In this document: positions 17,331 to 27,802 of the stretch, in pieces
Numbering within the stretch: position 1 is the stretch's first letter
Layout of the letters: each line of letters starts with the position of its first letter
Assembly: GCF_018919395.1 (NCBI RefSeq)
Contig: NZ_JAHLME010000002.1
Location: 908,182 to 972,181 of the forward strand
Direction of reading: 5' to 3'
Length of the DNA: 64,000 nt
Source of the DNA: Geomonas azotofigens
Lineage (GTDB): Bacteria > Desulfobacterota > Desulfuromonadia > Geobacterales > Geobacteraceae
Position numbers and translations under genes: made by a program
The notes under the pieces: generated by a model
Told to the model about the DNA's origin: nothing
What the model saw: the letters and a program-made list of their open reading frames with translations, nothing else
The model's database searches: none

Positions 17331-18302
17331 ATGACCAATCCCCACAGAAGAAACGGGCAGCAGTACCTTTACTTCTCCCAGAAAACAGGCGGCAGCGTGT
17401 GGGTCATGGACGTCGGCAAGGAGAAACCCAAAGAGGTGGAAACCATAAAGGTCGGCATACAACCGGAACAACTGGTGACCAACAGGAGCAAGACACGGCT
17501 CTATGTCATCAACCATGGATCGGACAGTGTCAGCGTCATAGACACAACGACCGCTCCGATGGAAGTGATCGCCACCCTCTCGCTGGGAGCGGAACCTTTC
17601 GCTATCGCGGTCGACCCCGAACAGAGGAGGGCTTTCGTAAGCTGCGGCCCCATGGACGCCGGGAGCATCAAGGTCATCGACCTCACCGTAACCCCTCCGG
17701 TTCTGAGAAATTCGACCCCGGTGCGCGGCCTGCTGTTTCGCGGCCTGGCGATATCGCCGGACGCCAAGCGACTCTTCGTGGCCGGCGGCCCGAAGGATGA
17801 CACCATCAACGACAGCATCTCGGTCTACGACATCACCGGCAGCGCGCCGCTACTGATCGCCACGGTGCAGGGACAAAACGAAAGTCCCGAATTCATCTAT
17901 ATCAATCCGATAGGTTCCTTTGCCATAGCAAGCTTTAGACAGGGCGGCATCAACGTGTTCGACGCGGCCGCCACCCCTCCGGTCCTGCTGTCGACGGTAG
18001 GAAGCGGTGAGGTGAACGGTTCCGCGCTGAGCCCGGACGGGCGCCTGCTGGTAATGGGATACGCAGAACCGGCCGGAGGCGAGGGGAATTACGCCATCTA
18101 TGACGTCTCGTCCATCCCGCTCGGCACCGGCCTGTTCTTCACCAGCACCTGTGCGCCCGGCCCCATGACCTTCAGCGCGGACGGTTCGCGTCTGCACATG
18201 ATCAGCGGCAACGAACTGGTGACCTTCGACATGACCATGCATCCGCCGCAAGTCGCGGAGCACGTACCGGTTACCGGACCGGCCGGCGGCATCACCATAT
18301 AG
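17331..18302 (+). CDS. YVTN-type beta-propeller protein
   Basis: A 323-residue protein made of repeated short beta blades. Repeats such as TRLYVINHGSDSVSVIDTTT, RRAFVSCGPMDAGSIKVIDL and AKRLFVAGGPKDDTINDSIS recur roughly every 45-50 residues and fit a seven-bladed YVTN/lactonase-like propeller. No signal peptide is evident, unusual for this group, which suggests a cytoplasmic place or a non-Sec route. The start ATG 17331 has AAGGAGG 8 nt upstream. Ligand or partner unknown. Confidence 0.8.
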   Translation: MTNPHRRNGQQYLYFSQKTGGSVWVMDVGKEKPKEVETIKVGIQPEQLVTNRSKTRLYVINHGSDSVSVIDTTTAPMEVIATLSLGAEPFAIAVDPEQRRAFVSCGPMDAGSIKVIDLTVTPPVLRNSTPVRGLLFRGLAISPDAKRLFVAGGPKDDTINDSISVYDITGSAPLLIATVQGQNESPEFIYINPIGSFAIASFRQGGINVFDAAATPPVLLSTVGSGEVNGSALSPDGRLLVMGYAEPAGGEGNYAIYDVSSIPLGTGLFFTSTCAPGPMTFSADGSRLHMISGNELVTFDMTMHPPQVAEHVPVTGPAGGITI

Positions 18303-18401
18303 ACCGGTGCGATTCTGGTTATTGCCTTGTTTCCGGCAACCTGATAAAAAGGTGGGCCGCCATCGGCGACAGCAACGCCAGGAAACAAGGAGTAGAAGCA
18401 A

Positions 18402-19664
18402 ATGGATACCAGACAAGTAGCACTGAAAAAGAACAAGACCGTTGCCGGCGCCCTGTTAGTGGGCGCCGCGCTGCTTTTCATCGTGGCACGCCTAAACCAC
18501 GGCAGCGGAGCCTGGGGCTGGATCGCGGCCTTCGCCGAGGCGGCCATGGTGGGCGCTCTCGCCGACTGGTTCGCCGTGGTCGCCCTGTTCCGACACCCGC
18601 TGGGACTCCCCATCCCGCACACCGCCATCGTCGCCGAGAAGAAGGAGAGCATCGCCGACAACATGGGGCGGTTCATCCAGGAGAAGTTTCTCGCCACCGA
18701 GGTGCTGGTGGAGCGGATGCGCGCCTTCGATCCCGCGCGGCACCTGTGCGAATACCTCATGTGCCGTGACAACGCCGAGGGGTTGGCCAGGGGGATCAGC
18801 CGGGTCATCGCCGAGTCCATCGAGTTCCTCGAGGACGAGCGCGTCAGCAAGGTGGTAAGCGCGGCCCTGGGCGATCGCATCGACCGGTTCGACGCGGCGA
18901 CCTCGGCCGGGAACTTTCTGGACAGCCTGAGGCAGGACAACAGGCACCAGGTCGTGCTTGACGAGTTGCTGAAACGTCTGGGGGCGTGGCTGGCGACACC
19001 CGAATCGCAGGAGAAGGTGGCGGTGGCCCTGGATAACTGGGTGGACGCGGAGTATCCCCTTTTGAGCAAGTTCATCCCCAACCGTCCCCAGTTCTCCCGC
19101 AACGCCGGCGAGAAGATCGTCAGTAAGGTGAGCGGGTTCCTCGACGCGGTCAACGCGGACCCGGCCCACGAACTGCGCCACGAGTTCGACCGGGTGGTAG
19201 GGGACTTCATCGGCAAGCTCAAGCACGACGAGAATATGCGGACCAAGGTGGCGGAACTGAAGCAGGAACTGGTCAACAACCAGCAGCTCTCCGACTATGC
19301 CAAGGGCCTCGTGGGCGACCTGAAAAACTGGATGGTGCGGGATCTGGATGGAGACGACTCCAACATTCGCAATAAAATCGCCGACGCCGCGGTGGCGCTG
19401 GGCAAGACCCTTTGCAAAAGCGGCGAGTTGAGTGATTCCATCAACGACCACCTGGAAGGGATCGTGAGAAGGTACGCCGGCGACCTGAGAAGCGGCTTGG
19501 CGAAGCACATCTCCGGGACGGTGAAGGAGTGGGAGAACGAGGAATTCATCAACGAGATCGAACTGAGCATCGGGTCCGACCTGCAGTTCATCAGGATGAA
19601 CGGCACCCTGGTGGGTGGCATGATCGGCATCCTGCTGCACGCGGCATCTCTGATCATTGGCTAA
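18402..19664 (+). CDS. DUF445 (YjiN-like) membrane protein
   Basis: A 420-residue protein with two N-terminal transmembrane segments (about 17-35 and 43-68, including AEAAMVGALADWFAVVALFR, the DUF445 signature), the block HPLGLPIPHTAIVAEKKESI, a long helical soluble domain and a C-terminal hydrophobic segment, TLVGGMIGILLHAASLIIG. This is the usual DUF445 topology. The function of the family is not established. It lies 99 bp after the propeller gene and may share its transcript. Confidence 0.88.
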   Translation: MDTRQVALKKNKTVAGALLVGAALLFIVARLNHGSGAWGWIAAFAEAAMVGALADWFAVVALFRHPLGLPIPHTAIVAEKKESIADNMGRFIQEKFLATEVLVERMRAFDPARHLCEYLMCRDNAEGLARGISRVIAESIEFLEDERVSKVVSAALGDRIDRFDAATSAGNFLDSLRQDNRHQVVLDELLKRLGAWLATPESQEKVAVALDNWVDAEYPLLSKFIPNRPQFSRNAGEKIVSKVSGFLDAVNADPAHELRHEFDRVVGDFIGKLKHDENMRTKVAELKQELVNNQQLSDYAKGLVGDLKNWMVRDLDGDDSNIRNKIADAAVALGKTLCKSGELSDSINDHLEGIVRRYAGDLRSGLAKHISGTVKEWENEEFINEIELSIGSDLQFIRMNGTLVGGMIGILLHAASLIIG

Positions 19665-19761
19665 GCCTCCCCTCCCCTGTTGGTCCTCCCATAAGAGTCA
19701 GCCCGGACTCTCCTTTCCAAAACCTGAATCAGCCATACCGGCTTATTCCCTTGTACATGCG

Positions 19762-19812
19762 CACCCGGCTTCGCCGGGTGCAAAAAAAGAGGCGGGCTCG
19801 CGCCCGCCTCTT
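19762..19812 (-). terminator. Terminator of the 573-residue lipoprotein gene, plus adjacent hairpin
   Basis: Minus strand: GAGGCGGGC and GCCCGCCTC arms (about 19789-19811) followed by T7, then a second perfect hairpin CACCCGGC/GCCGGGTG at 19762-19780. The first is a good terminator for the minus gene; the second may block plus-strand readthrough from the DUF445 gene. Confidence 0.8.
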
Positions 19813-19838
19813 CCACAACAAATCACATCTACACGTAG

Positions 19839-21560
19839 CTACGGCGTAACTGTGGGCGCGCTGAGAGTTACGGCAACGCCCCTCACAGACGAAATGGCAC
19901 CTGCACTGTCTTTCAGCCAGACATATACAGCCCGGCTGGTGGGGTTGGTGGAGGTTATCCCGCTGGTAAACGTATAGGTGAGCGGCATAACCGGTGCGCC
20001 ATTATCCGCAATCGTCAGCGGCTTGACGTTGGTGTTGGTCAGAGCATACCCAACAATGGTTCTACCAGTGACATGCACTTCGGTGAGCTTGGTGATCGTA
20101 GCAACATTGCCGGAGGTAGCCCCCGTTGCGGCCAGAGCGGTTATCTGCGGGCTGTCATCGACAACGACCGGACGTACGACCGACGGGGAGACAGTTCCGT
20201 TAGCATCTTTAACCCAGGCGTAGAGGTTTACATTGTACTTTAGGCCTGCGGTTTGGGGGAGGCTAACTGCCGCGAATTCCCCAGGAAAAGATACCACACC
20301 GGTGACGGGGTCAACGTTCATGGCTTGGGTAATATCACTAGCTGCTGGCGGTGTGGCTGAAGTGGTAACTTTGCAGTACAGCGCCCCAGGGACATAGCTC
20401 TTGCCAACGATGGTGTACGCTACTTTGCTGCCATCCATCACCGTGACGTTCGGAGTGGTGAAACTCGTGACAACAGGGGTGGCATTGAAGACAACTGCCT
20501 TCTTGGTCACGCCAACCACCTGATCAGACTCAAGATTACCAAAATCTCTTACCCAGGCGAACAGATAGACCGTCTTATCGGTGGTGTTAATAACACCAGG
20601 ATAGGTAAATGAGGGTGCGGGCTGCCAGTCTGCCGCAACCGGTGCCGGCGCAGCTGCTGCAGGGTCCTCAGAGTATGTAATGGCATACTCCTTAATGCCA
20701 CCATTGTCAGTTGCCTGGATGCTTATTTCCGGGACAGAGTTCGTACCCACTTTTGTGCTCGGGACGCTGAAAGAGTTCACCACGGGCTTAACACCGTCGT
20801 TGGCAGGAACACTGATGGTGATGGGAACCGTCGGCAGCGCTAACGGTACTGCGGCTTCAGCATAGAAGGCCCAGTTGTTTGCTGATTCGCCTGAATCCAG
20901 GAGGGTGGCTTTGACGAAGAACTCGCCCTGCAGATACAGATTCCCGCTCTGCGCAATAGCCGGGGCCGTCAATCCTGTATGGGTAGCCGCAGCCGGAGCA
21001 GCGAGGTGCTGCCTCCCAGTGAATGCAGAGGTGCTGGTGGAAAGTCGCCAGCTATCCTGTAACCCAGCAGAAGCCAGAGCGCTGGTGCCCACATTGTACT
21101 GGCTCCCTGAGAACAGTTGTGCCCCGGTGAATGACGGGGTCACAGTGACAGAGACCGGATTCAGGGTAACTGCAGCGGAACCGCCGGCAGTAGTTACGGT
21201 CACTGCGCCTGCACTGATACCGTAGTCGGTCAGAATGTTCGGCGTTCCGCTTTCATAAAAAATAGCCTCTACAGTGTAGATGCCAACCGGAACCTCCAGA
21301 TTGGCGAAAGTTTCTCCGTAAGCCTTGTCAATAACCTGCCTGTAATGCGTGGTGTTCTCGTTAAGAACGACCCTCACGCGACCAGGGTGCGAAACGGGGA
21401 GGTTCGCAACAGTCTTAGCAACTTTGGCACCCGATTGTACCAGTTCGAGAGAGAGAGAGCCCTTACCCGATGTCGGGGTGCCCGCAGTGGTACCGCCTCC
21501 GCCTCCGCCACCGCACGCGGTCAGCAGCAGCATCATGAAAAGCCAGAATAACTTCCTCAT
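19839..21560 (-). CDS. Large putative lipoprotein with repeated beta-sandwich-like segments
   Basis: A 573-residue exported protein with the lipobox LLTAC (Cys16) followed by seven glycines, then a Thr/Ser/Gly linker. The rest is beta-rich, with several roughly 100-residue segments ending in patterns such as KTVYLFAWVRDFGNLES, YNVNLYAWVKDANGTVSP and RAVYVWLKDSAGAISS. These three look like repeats of one domain (Y/V-W-V/L-K/R-D-x-x-G). Function unknown; surface structural or adhesin-like. Codon use looks less G+C-biased than neighbours. GAGGAGG precedes the ATG. Confidence 0.8.
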   Translation of the reverse strand: MRKLFWLFMMLLLTACGGGGGGGTTAGTPTSGKGSLSLELVQSGAKVAKTVANLPVSHPGRVRVVLNENTTHYRQVIDKAYGETFANLEVPVGIYTVEAIFYESGTPNILTDYGISAGAVTVTTAGGSAAVTLNPVSVTVTPSFTGAQLFSGSQYNVGTSALASAGLQDSWRLSTSTSAFTGRQHLAAPAAATHTGLTAPAIAQSGNLYLQGEFFVKATLLDSGESANNWAFYAEAAVPLALPTVPITISVPANDGVKPVVNSFSVPSTKVGTNSVPEISIQATDNGGIKEYAITYSEDPAAAAPAPVAADWQPAPSFTYPGVINTTDKTVYLFAWVRDFGNLESDQVVGVTKKAVVFNATPVVTSFTTPNVTVMDGSKVAYTIVGKSYVPGALYCKVTTSATPPAASDITQAMNVDPVTGVVSFPGEFAAVSLPQTAGLKYNVNLYAWVKDANGTVSPSVVRPVVVDDSPQITALAATGATSGNVATITKLTEVHVTGRTIVGYALTNTNVKPLTIADNGAPVMPLTYTFTSGITSTNPTSRAVYVWLKDSAGAISSVRGVAVTLSAPTVTP

Positions 21561-21942
21561 ACCTGTCCTCCTCTTAATTGTTTTTAACTACAAAAAATCA
21601 CAAATCGCAGAAACACAAGATTCCCCCGCGCTTCACCTCCTTTTCTAATTAGTGATATGCAATTTATTATTACAATCCAGTAAACGCCGAAAGCTCCGAC
21701 GAGCCATCCGGCCATAAAAGCGGGTGGGGCAGACAATTGCGCCGACAAGAAGACTAGACAATAAAAACCTTAAATCAGCACCTTATGATTCATCCGGCGC
21801 CCGGAACCGAATCGCTGACAGGCCAACGTCACCTATAGTGATAGGCGAACGGTCAACGCAACGTCATTTCACGGCGACGACACGCGGTTTAGCCGGGTTC
21901 TAATACTAGACCGTATACGACTCCCACTGATATTGCCTAGTT
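21561..21942. other. A+T-richer intergenic stretch without a gene
   Basis: Upstream of the lipoprotein gene. It contains a sequence on the minus strand identical to an ideal ribosome site (AAAGGAGGTGA near 21640) with no credible ORF behind it, and a CCTATA-gtg-ATAGG type repeat near 21832. I found no coding capacity. Confidence 0.5.
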
Positions 21943-21958
21943 AGTGATCGAGATCACT
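21943..21958. promoter_or_regulatory. CRP/FNR-type palindrome
   Basis: AGTGATCGAGATCACT has perfect 7-bp arms with a GTGA-N6-TCAC core, the half-site pattern of the CRP/FNR family. The only element close enough for control is the possible RNA downstream; the lipoprotein start is about 385 bp away. Confidence 0.55.
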
Positions 21959-21979
21959 GAACGTGCAAGTTCCATACAA

Positions 21980-22213
21980 AAAAAAGGCTCTGTGGTTAGA
22001 AGTGCCCAATTGAGAAACGCAAAGTAGTGGTGACAGATGGCAAAAAAATGGAGAGAGAAAGATGGGATTACTGCGGGCTTGGTGAGAGGGTTGCATGGCT
22101 CTGTTGGCGTGAACCCGCCACCACGGCCGTCCTACGCTACATAACCATACCGGGCCGGTGGGACCCCAATAGAAAAAAGGGGGCATGGCTTGCAGCCATG
22201 CCCCCTTCTGTTT
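21980..22213 (+). ncRNA. Candidate structured RNA (unassigned)
   Basis: A 200-nt stretch with no good ORF lies between the CRP/FNR-like palindrome and a strong terminator. By eye it folds as a rod: TGGTTA near 21996 with TAACCA near 22142, GTGGTG with CACCAC, and GCGGG with CCCGC, leaving a large central internal loop. That shape is like 6S RNA, but I could not match conserved 6S bases, and the promoter is only a weak CATACA box near 21974. Confidence 0.3.
22173..22213. terminator. Strong bidirectional terminator
   Basis: AAGGGGGCATGGCT and AGCCATGCCCCCTT arms (22178-22207) with a 2-nt spacer; A6 on the left serves accA on the minus strand and TTCTGTTTTT serves the plus strand. Confidence 0.9.
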
Positions 22214-22233
22214 TTATTCCGATCTTGCCCCAG

Positions 22234-23193
<960 letters not shown>

Positions 23194-23244
23194 ATATCTC
23201 TATCTCCTTGTTTTCAAATAAAAATAACCACAATCATCCTGAGG

Positions 23245-26200
23245 CTACTCGAAGGACACGGCATTATAGCCGAAGAGGTTACTCACTTCCACTGTTAATT
23301 CTTCGCTGGCCGCCACTTTGTATACATCCGAAAGCCGGATGGTGACACGCGAACTGTTCTCTATGTCAAGGTGCAGGAAGCTGCGACAGATCCCCTGGTA
23401 GCGGGAAATGATCTCTTTGAGAGTGCTGAGTTTCCCGGGATCGGCTTCCTTGGCGTCTATGGTGAAGTTCACCCTGCGCGTCTCCCGCTCCACCAGGTCG
23501 CGCAGGAGCACGATGTCGGTGGCCATGATCTTCGCCCCCTTCTCGCCGTGCTCGACCGTGCCGGTGACGTGCACCGGGTCGTCCCCTTTGAGAAACTCGG
23601 AGCAGCGCGCGTAGACGTCGGAGAAGACCACCACCTCCAGTGAGCCGATCAGGTCCTCCAGGGTGACGAAGCCCATCCGGTCCCCCTTCTTGGTCATGAT
23701 CTCCTTGAGGCTCGCCGGAACCCCGCAGATCTTCACCTCGCTCTTGTCTTTCGACTCGTTGATCGAAGAACAGTCCACCGTGGAGAAGCGGCGCATGTCG
23801 GCCACGTAGCGGTCCAGGGGATGGCCGGTGATGAAGAAGCCGATGGCCTCCTTCTCGCAACCGAGCCGGTACTTCTCGTCCCACTCGGGGATATCGGGAA
23901 GCCGGTTGCCGGTACCGTTGGAGCCGCGCTGGATCTCGGCCATGCCGAACAGCGACACCTGGGCGCTCTCGCGCTCCTGCTGCACGCGCTGTCCCTGCGC
24001 GGCGGCGTCTTCCAGGACGGCCATGAGCTGGGCGCGCTTGGCCTTGGTGCAGTCGAAGGCCCCGCTTTTGATGAGCGCCTCGATGACTCGCTTGTTGCAG
24101 CGGCGCAGGTCGACCCGCTCGCAGAAGTCGAAGATGTCCTTGAAGGGCTGGTCCCCGCGGGCCTCCAGGATCGCCTCGATGGCCCCCTCCCCCACGTTCT
24201 TGACCGCACCCAGGCCAAAGCGCATGGCGGTATCCAGCACCCGGAAGGAGCGCAGCGACTCGTTGATGTCCGGCGGGAGCACCTCGATGCCCATCTCGCG
24301 GCAGTCGCCGATGCTCTTGATCACCTTGTCGGTGTTGCTCATGTCCTCGGTGAGGAGGGCGGCCATGAACTCCACCGGGTAGTGCGCCTTCAGGTACGCG
24401 GTCTGGTAGGCGACCAGGGCGTAGGCCGCGGAGTGCGACTTGTTGAAGCCGTACTCGGCGAACTTGGCCATGAGGTCGAAGATGGCGGCGCACTTCTTGG
24501 AATCAAGGCCCAGCTTCTCGGACCCCTCCATGAACTTCAAGCGCTCCTTCGCCATCTGCTCGGCGTCCTTCTTACCCATGGCGCGGCGCAGGAGGTCCGC
24601 GCCGCCCAGCGAGTAGCCGGCCAGCGAGCGGGCGATCTGCATGACCTGTTCCTGGTAGACGATGACGCCGTAGGTGTCCTTGAGGACCGGTTCCAGCTGC
24701 GGCAGGTCGTAAACGGTCTGCTTGCGGCCGTGCTTTCTCTCGATGAAGTCGTCCACCATGCCGGAGCCCAGCGGACCCGGACGGTACAGGGCGCAGACCG
24801 CGATGATGTCCTCGAAGCAGGAGGGCTTCAGCTTGACCAGGAGCTCCTTCATGCCGCTGGACTCGAGCTGGAACACGCCGGTGGTGTTGCCGGCCTGCAG
24901 CAGCTTGTAGGTCTCCGGGTCGTCGTCGGTCAAAAGGGTGATGTCGAAGTTGGGGTCCTTGCCATTACGGATGTGCTTGCAGGCGTTGTCGATGACCGTG
25001 AGGTTTTTGAGGCCGAGGAAGTCGAACTTCACCAGGCCGACCTTCTCCACGTACTTCATCGAGTACTGGGTGGTCAGCGAGCCGGTCTTCTGGTCCTTGT
25101 AGACCGGGCAGAACTCCTCCATCTGCCTGGGCGCGACCACGAGGCCCGCGGCGTGGGTCGAGATGTGGCGGGCGAGCCCCTCCAGGCGCAGCGCGACGGT
25201 CATGACCTCGTTGACCTTCGCATCGGCGGCCATCAGCTCCTTGATCTTGGGCTCCTGCTCGATCGCCTTGTCCAGCGTGATGCCGAGCACCTCGGGGACC
25301 AGCTTGGCGATCTTGTCCACGTCGGCGAAGGTGAGATCGAGCGCGCGCCCCACGTCACGGATGACGCCGCGGGCGGCCATGGTACCAAACGCCGCGATCT
25401 GGCACACCTTCTCCCTGCCGTAGCGCTCGACCATGTACTGGATCACCTCTTCACGGCGGTCCTGACAGAAGTCGACGTCGATATCCGGCATGGAGATACG
25501 TTCCGGGTTGAGGAATCGCTCGAAAAGCAGGTTGTACGGCATGGGATCGATGTCGGTGATCCTGATGCAGTAGGCGACCAGCGAACCGGCCGCCGAGCCC
25601 CTGCCCGGCCCGACCGGGATGCCGTGGTCCTTGGCCCAGTTGATGAAGTCCGCGACGATCAGGAAGTAGCCCGGGAACCCCATGTGCCTGATGCAGTCCA
25701 GCTCGATGCGCAGGCGGTCGTGGTAGGCCTGCTCCTGCTCCGGGGTGAGGTTCGGGTACTTGATCTTGATCTTTTCGAGGCGCAGCTTGAGGCCTTCGAT
25801 GGACTCGCGCTCAAGCTGCTGGTCGAGAGTCTCCCCCGGCGGCGCTTCGTAAGCCGGGAAATGGTAGGTCTTGAAGTCGAACTCGTAGTGGCAGCGCTCG
25901 GCGATCTTGACCGTGTTTTCCAGGGCCTCCGGGCAGTAGTGGAACTCCCGCGCCATCTCCTCGGGACTCTTCACGTAGAAGGCCTCGGTGGTGAAGCGCA
26001 TCCGGCTCGGGTCGCTCATGGTCTTGCCGGTCTGGATGCAGAGCAGGATCTCGTGCGCCTTGGCGTCTTCCTTGTTGAGGTAGTGGCAGTCGTTGGTGGC
26101 GACCAGCGGCAGGTTCAGTTCGCGCGCGATCTCCATCACGCGCCTGTTGGCGATGGTCTGCTCGGGGAGCCCGTTCTCCTGGATCTCCAGGTAGTAGCTC

Positions 26201-26721
26201 TCCGGGAACATGTCCGCGTACCAGATGGCGGCGGCCTTGGCCTCGTCCATCTTGTTCCTGCCGGCGAGATAGGCGACCTCGCCCTGCAGGCAGGCGGAGA
26301 GGCAGATGAGACCTTCCCGGTGCTTCTCCAGCAGTTCCTTGTCGATGCGGGGGCGGCGGTAGAAGCCGTCCTTGTAACCTGCGGAAGTGAGGTAACAGAG
26401 GTTCTTGAAACCGGTCATGTTCTCGGCCAGCAGGATGAGATGGTAACTGGTCACCGGATCTGCGGCGGTGGGTGCCTTCTTGTCCAGGCGGGAGCCGGGG
26501 GCGATGTAGACCTCGCACCCAAGGATCGGCTTGATCCCCTTGTCCTTCGCCTTCAGGAAGAATTCGAGAGAACCGAACATGTTGCCGTGGTCGGTAACCG
26601 CCACCGCGGGCATGTGGTATTCCTTGGCCTTCTTGACCAAGTCGCCGATACGGATGGCGCCGTCCAGCAGGGAGTACTGGGAGTGCAGATGAAGGTGTAC
26701 GAAATTGGCTGGTGCATCCAT
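23245..26721 (-). CDS. dnaE: DNA polymerase III alpha subunit
   Basis: Replicative polymerase of 1158 residues, DnaE1-type length. An N-terminal PHP domain (FVHLHLHSQYSLLDGAIRI, AVTDHGNMFGSLEF) is followed by the polymerase core with GPGRGSAAGSLVAYC and the catalytic aspartates in ISMPDIDVDFCQDRR near residue 400. A helix-hairpin-helix region, an OB fold near residues 990-1070 (VKICGVPASLKEIMTKKGDRMGFVTLED) and a C-terminal tau-interaction region follow. The PHP metal ligands look intact, so proofreading by PHP is possible. No intein or frameshift. Confidence 0.98.
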   Translation of the reverse strand: MDAPANFVHLHLHSQYSLLDGAIRIGDLVKKAKEYHMPAVAVTDHGNMFGSLEFFLKAKDKGIKPILGCEVYIAPGSRLDKKAPTAADPVTSYHLILLAENMTGFKNLCYLTSAGYKDGFYRRPRIDKELLEKHREGLICLSACLQGEVAYLAGRNKMDEAKAAAIWYADMFPESYYLEIQENGLPEQTIANRRVMEIARELNLPLVATNDCHYLNKEDAKAHEILLCIQTGKTMSDPSRMRFTTEAFYVKSPEEMAREFHYCPEALENTVKIAERCHYEFDFKTYHFPAYEAPPGETLDQQLERESIEGLKLRLEKIKIKYPNLTPEQEQAYHDRLRIELDCIRHMGFPGYFLIVADFINWAKDHGIPVGPGRGSAAGSLVAYCIRITDIDPMPYNLLFERFLNPERISMPDIDVDFCQDRREEVIQYMVERYGREKVCQIAAFGTMAARGVIRDVGRALDLTFADVDKIAKLVPEVLGITLDKAIEQEPKIKELMAADAKVNEVMTVALRLEGLARHISTHAAGLVVAPRQMEEFCPVYKDQKTGSLTTQYSMKYVEKVGLVKFDFLGLKNLTVIDNACKHIRNGKDPNFDITLLTDDDPETYKLLQAGNTTGVFQLESSGMKELLVKLKPSCFEDIIAVCALYRPGPLGSGMVDDFIERKHGRKQTVYDLPQLEPVLKDTYGVIVYQEQVMQIARSLAGYSLGGADLLRRAMGKKDAEQMAKERLKFMEGSEKLGLDSKKCAAIFDLMAKFAEYGFNKSHSAAYALVAYQTAYLKAHYPVEFMAALLTEDMSNTDKVIKSIGDCREMGIEVLPPDINESLRSFRVLDTAMRFGLGAVKNVGEGAIEAILEARGDQPFKDIFDFCERVDLRRCNKRVIEALIKSGAFDCTKAKRAQLMAVLEDAAAQGQRVQQERESAQVSLFGMAEIQRGSNGTGNRLPDIPEWDEKYRLGCEKEAIGFFITGHPLDRYVADMRRFSTVDCSSINESKDKSEVKICGVPASLKEIMTKKGDRMGFVTLEDLIGSLEVVVFSDVYARCSEFLKGDDPVHVTGTVEHGEKGAKIMATDIVLLRDLVERETRRVNFTIDAKEADPGKLSTLKEIISRYQGICRSFLHLDIENSSRVTIRLSDVYKVAASEELTVEVSNLFGYNAVSFE

Positions 26722-26874
26722 AAATCGAGGGCCTTAACGAGAAACCAAACTGTTTGAATTGAAAAGACAAAAGGAGCCGTGACTCAGCGGGCTCCAGTTG
26801 CTGATGATAATAAAAATAAGGGAAGTTTTAGCACTAGGCGGCTGTCGATGTAAAGGCCAAAGTATGACACCCCG

Positions 26875-26902
26875 TTGACAAACCGGGGGGATATAATTTA
26901 AT
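26875..26902 (+). promoter_or_regulatory. sigma70-type promoter of the pirin gene
   Basis: TTGACA (26875-26880), 16-bp spacer, TTTAAT (26897-26902), about 68 bp upstream of the ATG. Confidence 0.6.
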
Positions 26903-26970
26903 ATCAAGTTATACGAGGTCAAACCGTTTTACTTTTGTAACGATTCGCGAAACTTAGGCAGGAGGACGCC

Positions 26971-27669
26971 ATGATCACCATCAGAAGAGCAAACGACAGG
27001 GGCCACGCCGACCACGGCTGGCTCAACACCTACCACACCTTTTCCTTTGCAGATTATTACGACCCGCGTCACATGGGCTTCAGGAACCTGCGGGTCATCA
27101 ACGAGGACCGGGTGCAGCCGGGCGTGGGCTTTCCCACCCATCCGCACCGGGACATGGAGATCATCTCCTACGTGCTTGAAGGCGCGCTCGCGCACCGCGA
27201 CAGCATGGGGACGGGCTCGGTGATACGCCCCGGCGACGTGCAACGCATGAGCGCCGGCACCGGCATCACTCACAGCGAGTTCAACCAGAGCAAGGAGGAG
27301 CCGCTGCATTTTTTCCAGATCTGGATCCTGCCGAAGCGCAACGGGATCACCCCGAGCTACGAGCAGAAGTTCTTCTCCGATGAGGAGAAACGGGGGAGCC
27401 TCCGGCTGATCGCCTCACCGGATGGGCGGGACGGGTCCGTCACCATCAACCAGGATGCCAGGCTGTACGCCGCGCTCCTGGACACCGGCGACGAGATCGT
27501 GCATCGTCTCCCGGCGGGACAGTACGCCTGGGTGCAGGTGGCGCGCGGCAAGGTGCTCCTGAATGGTCATCTTTTAGAGGCGGGTGACGGAGCGGCGGTC
27601 AGCGACGAAGAACTGCTGCGCCTGACGGGGAAGGAAGCGAGCGAGATGCTGGTTTTCGAACTGCCGTAG
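26971..27669 (+). CDS. Pirin-family bicupin (quercetinase-like)
   Basis: A 232-residue protein of the YhhW/pirin family. The N-terminal cupin keeps the metal ligands: two His in PTHPHRDMEIISYVLEG, a later His in GITHSEFNQ and a Glu near it. The C-terminal cupin-like half lacks ligands, as usual. E. coli YhhW has quercetin 2,3-dioxygenase activity; the natural role is unsettled and may be redox sensing. GGAGG lies 7 nt before the ATG. Monocistronic. Confidence 0.93.
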   Translation: MITIRRANDRGHADHGWLNTYHTFSFADYYDPRHMGFRNLRVINEDRVQPGVGFPTHPHRDMEIISYVLEGALAHRDSMGTGSVIRPGDVQRMSAGTGITHSEFNQSKEEPLHFFQIWILPKRNGITPSYEQKFFSDEEKRGSLRLIASPDGRDGSVTINQDARLYAALLDTGDEIVHRLPAGQYAWVQVARGKVLLNGHLLEAGDGAAVSDEELLRLTGKEASEMLVFELP

Positions 27670-27687
27670 CTCCACACCCGGCAGACA

Positions 27688-27738
27688 AAAAGGGGACAGG
27701 CTACTTTATGTGAAAAGTAGCCTGTCCCCTTTTCTTTT
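27688..27738. terminator. Long bidirectional terminator
   Basis: AAAAAGGGGACAGGCTACTT pairs over about 20 bp with AAGTAGCCTGTCCCCTTTT around a 10-nt loop, between convergent pirin and hisS. Confidence 0.92.
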
Positions 27739-27749
27739 CTTGGCGCATC

Positions 27750-27783
27750 GCCCTCACCCAACCCTCTCCCAGAGGGGGAGAGT
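27750..27783. repeat. Fragment of the G/C-rich intergenic repeat
   Basis: CCCTCACCCAACCCTCTCCC followed by AGAGGGGGAGAG, the same family as 8072-8192. Confidence 0.5.
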
Positions 27784-27802
27784 TGGCGGGCTTTAGGTAG
27801 TT

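Noticed and set aside
21625..21650. TCACCTCCTTTTCTA resembling the 3' end of 16S rRNA
   Set aside because: Only a short match with no upstream 16S sequence; it is the complement of an ideal ribosome site, but no ORF follows on the minus strand either.
22025..22050. GEMM-like AAACGCAAAG in the candidate RNA
   Set aside because: The other conserved blocks of the motif are absent.
23821..26757. 978-residue open frame opposite dnaE
   Set aside because: A mirror of dnaE in high-G+C DNA; no ribosome site, no domain, low-complexity Val/Asp/Leu/Gly content.
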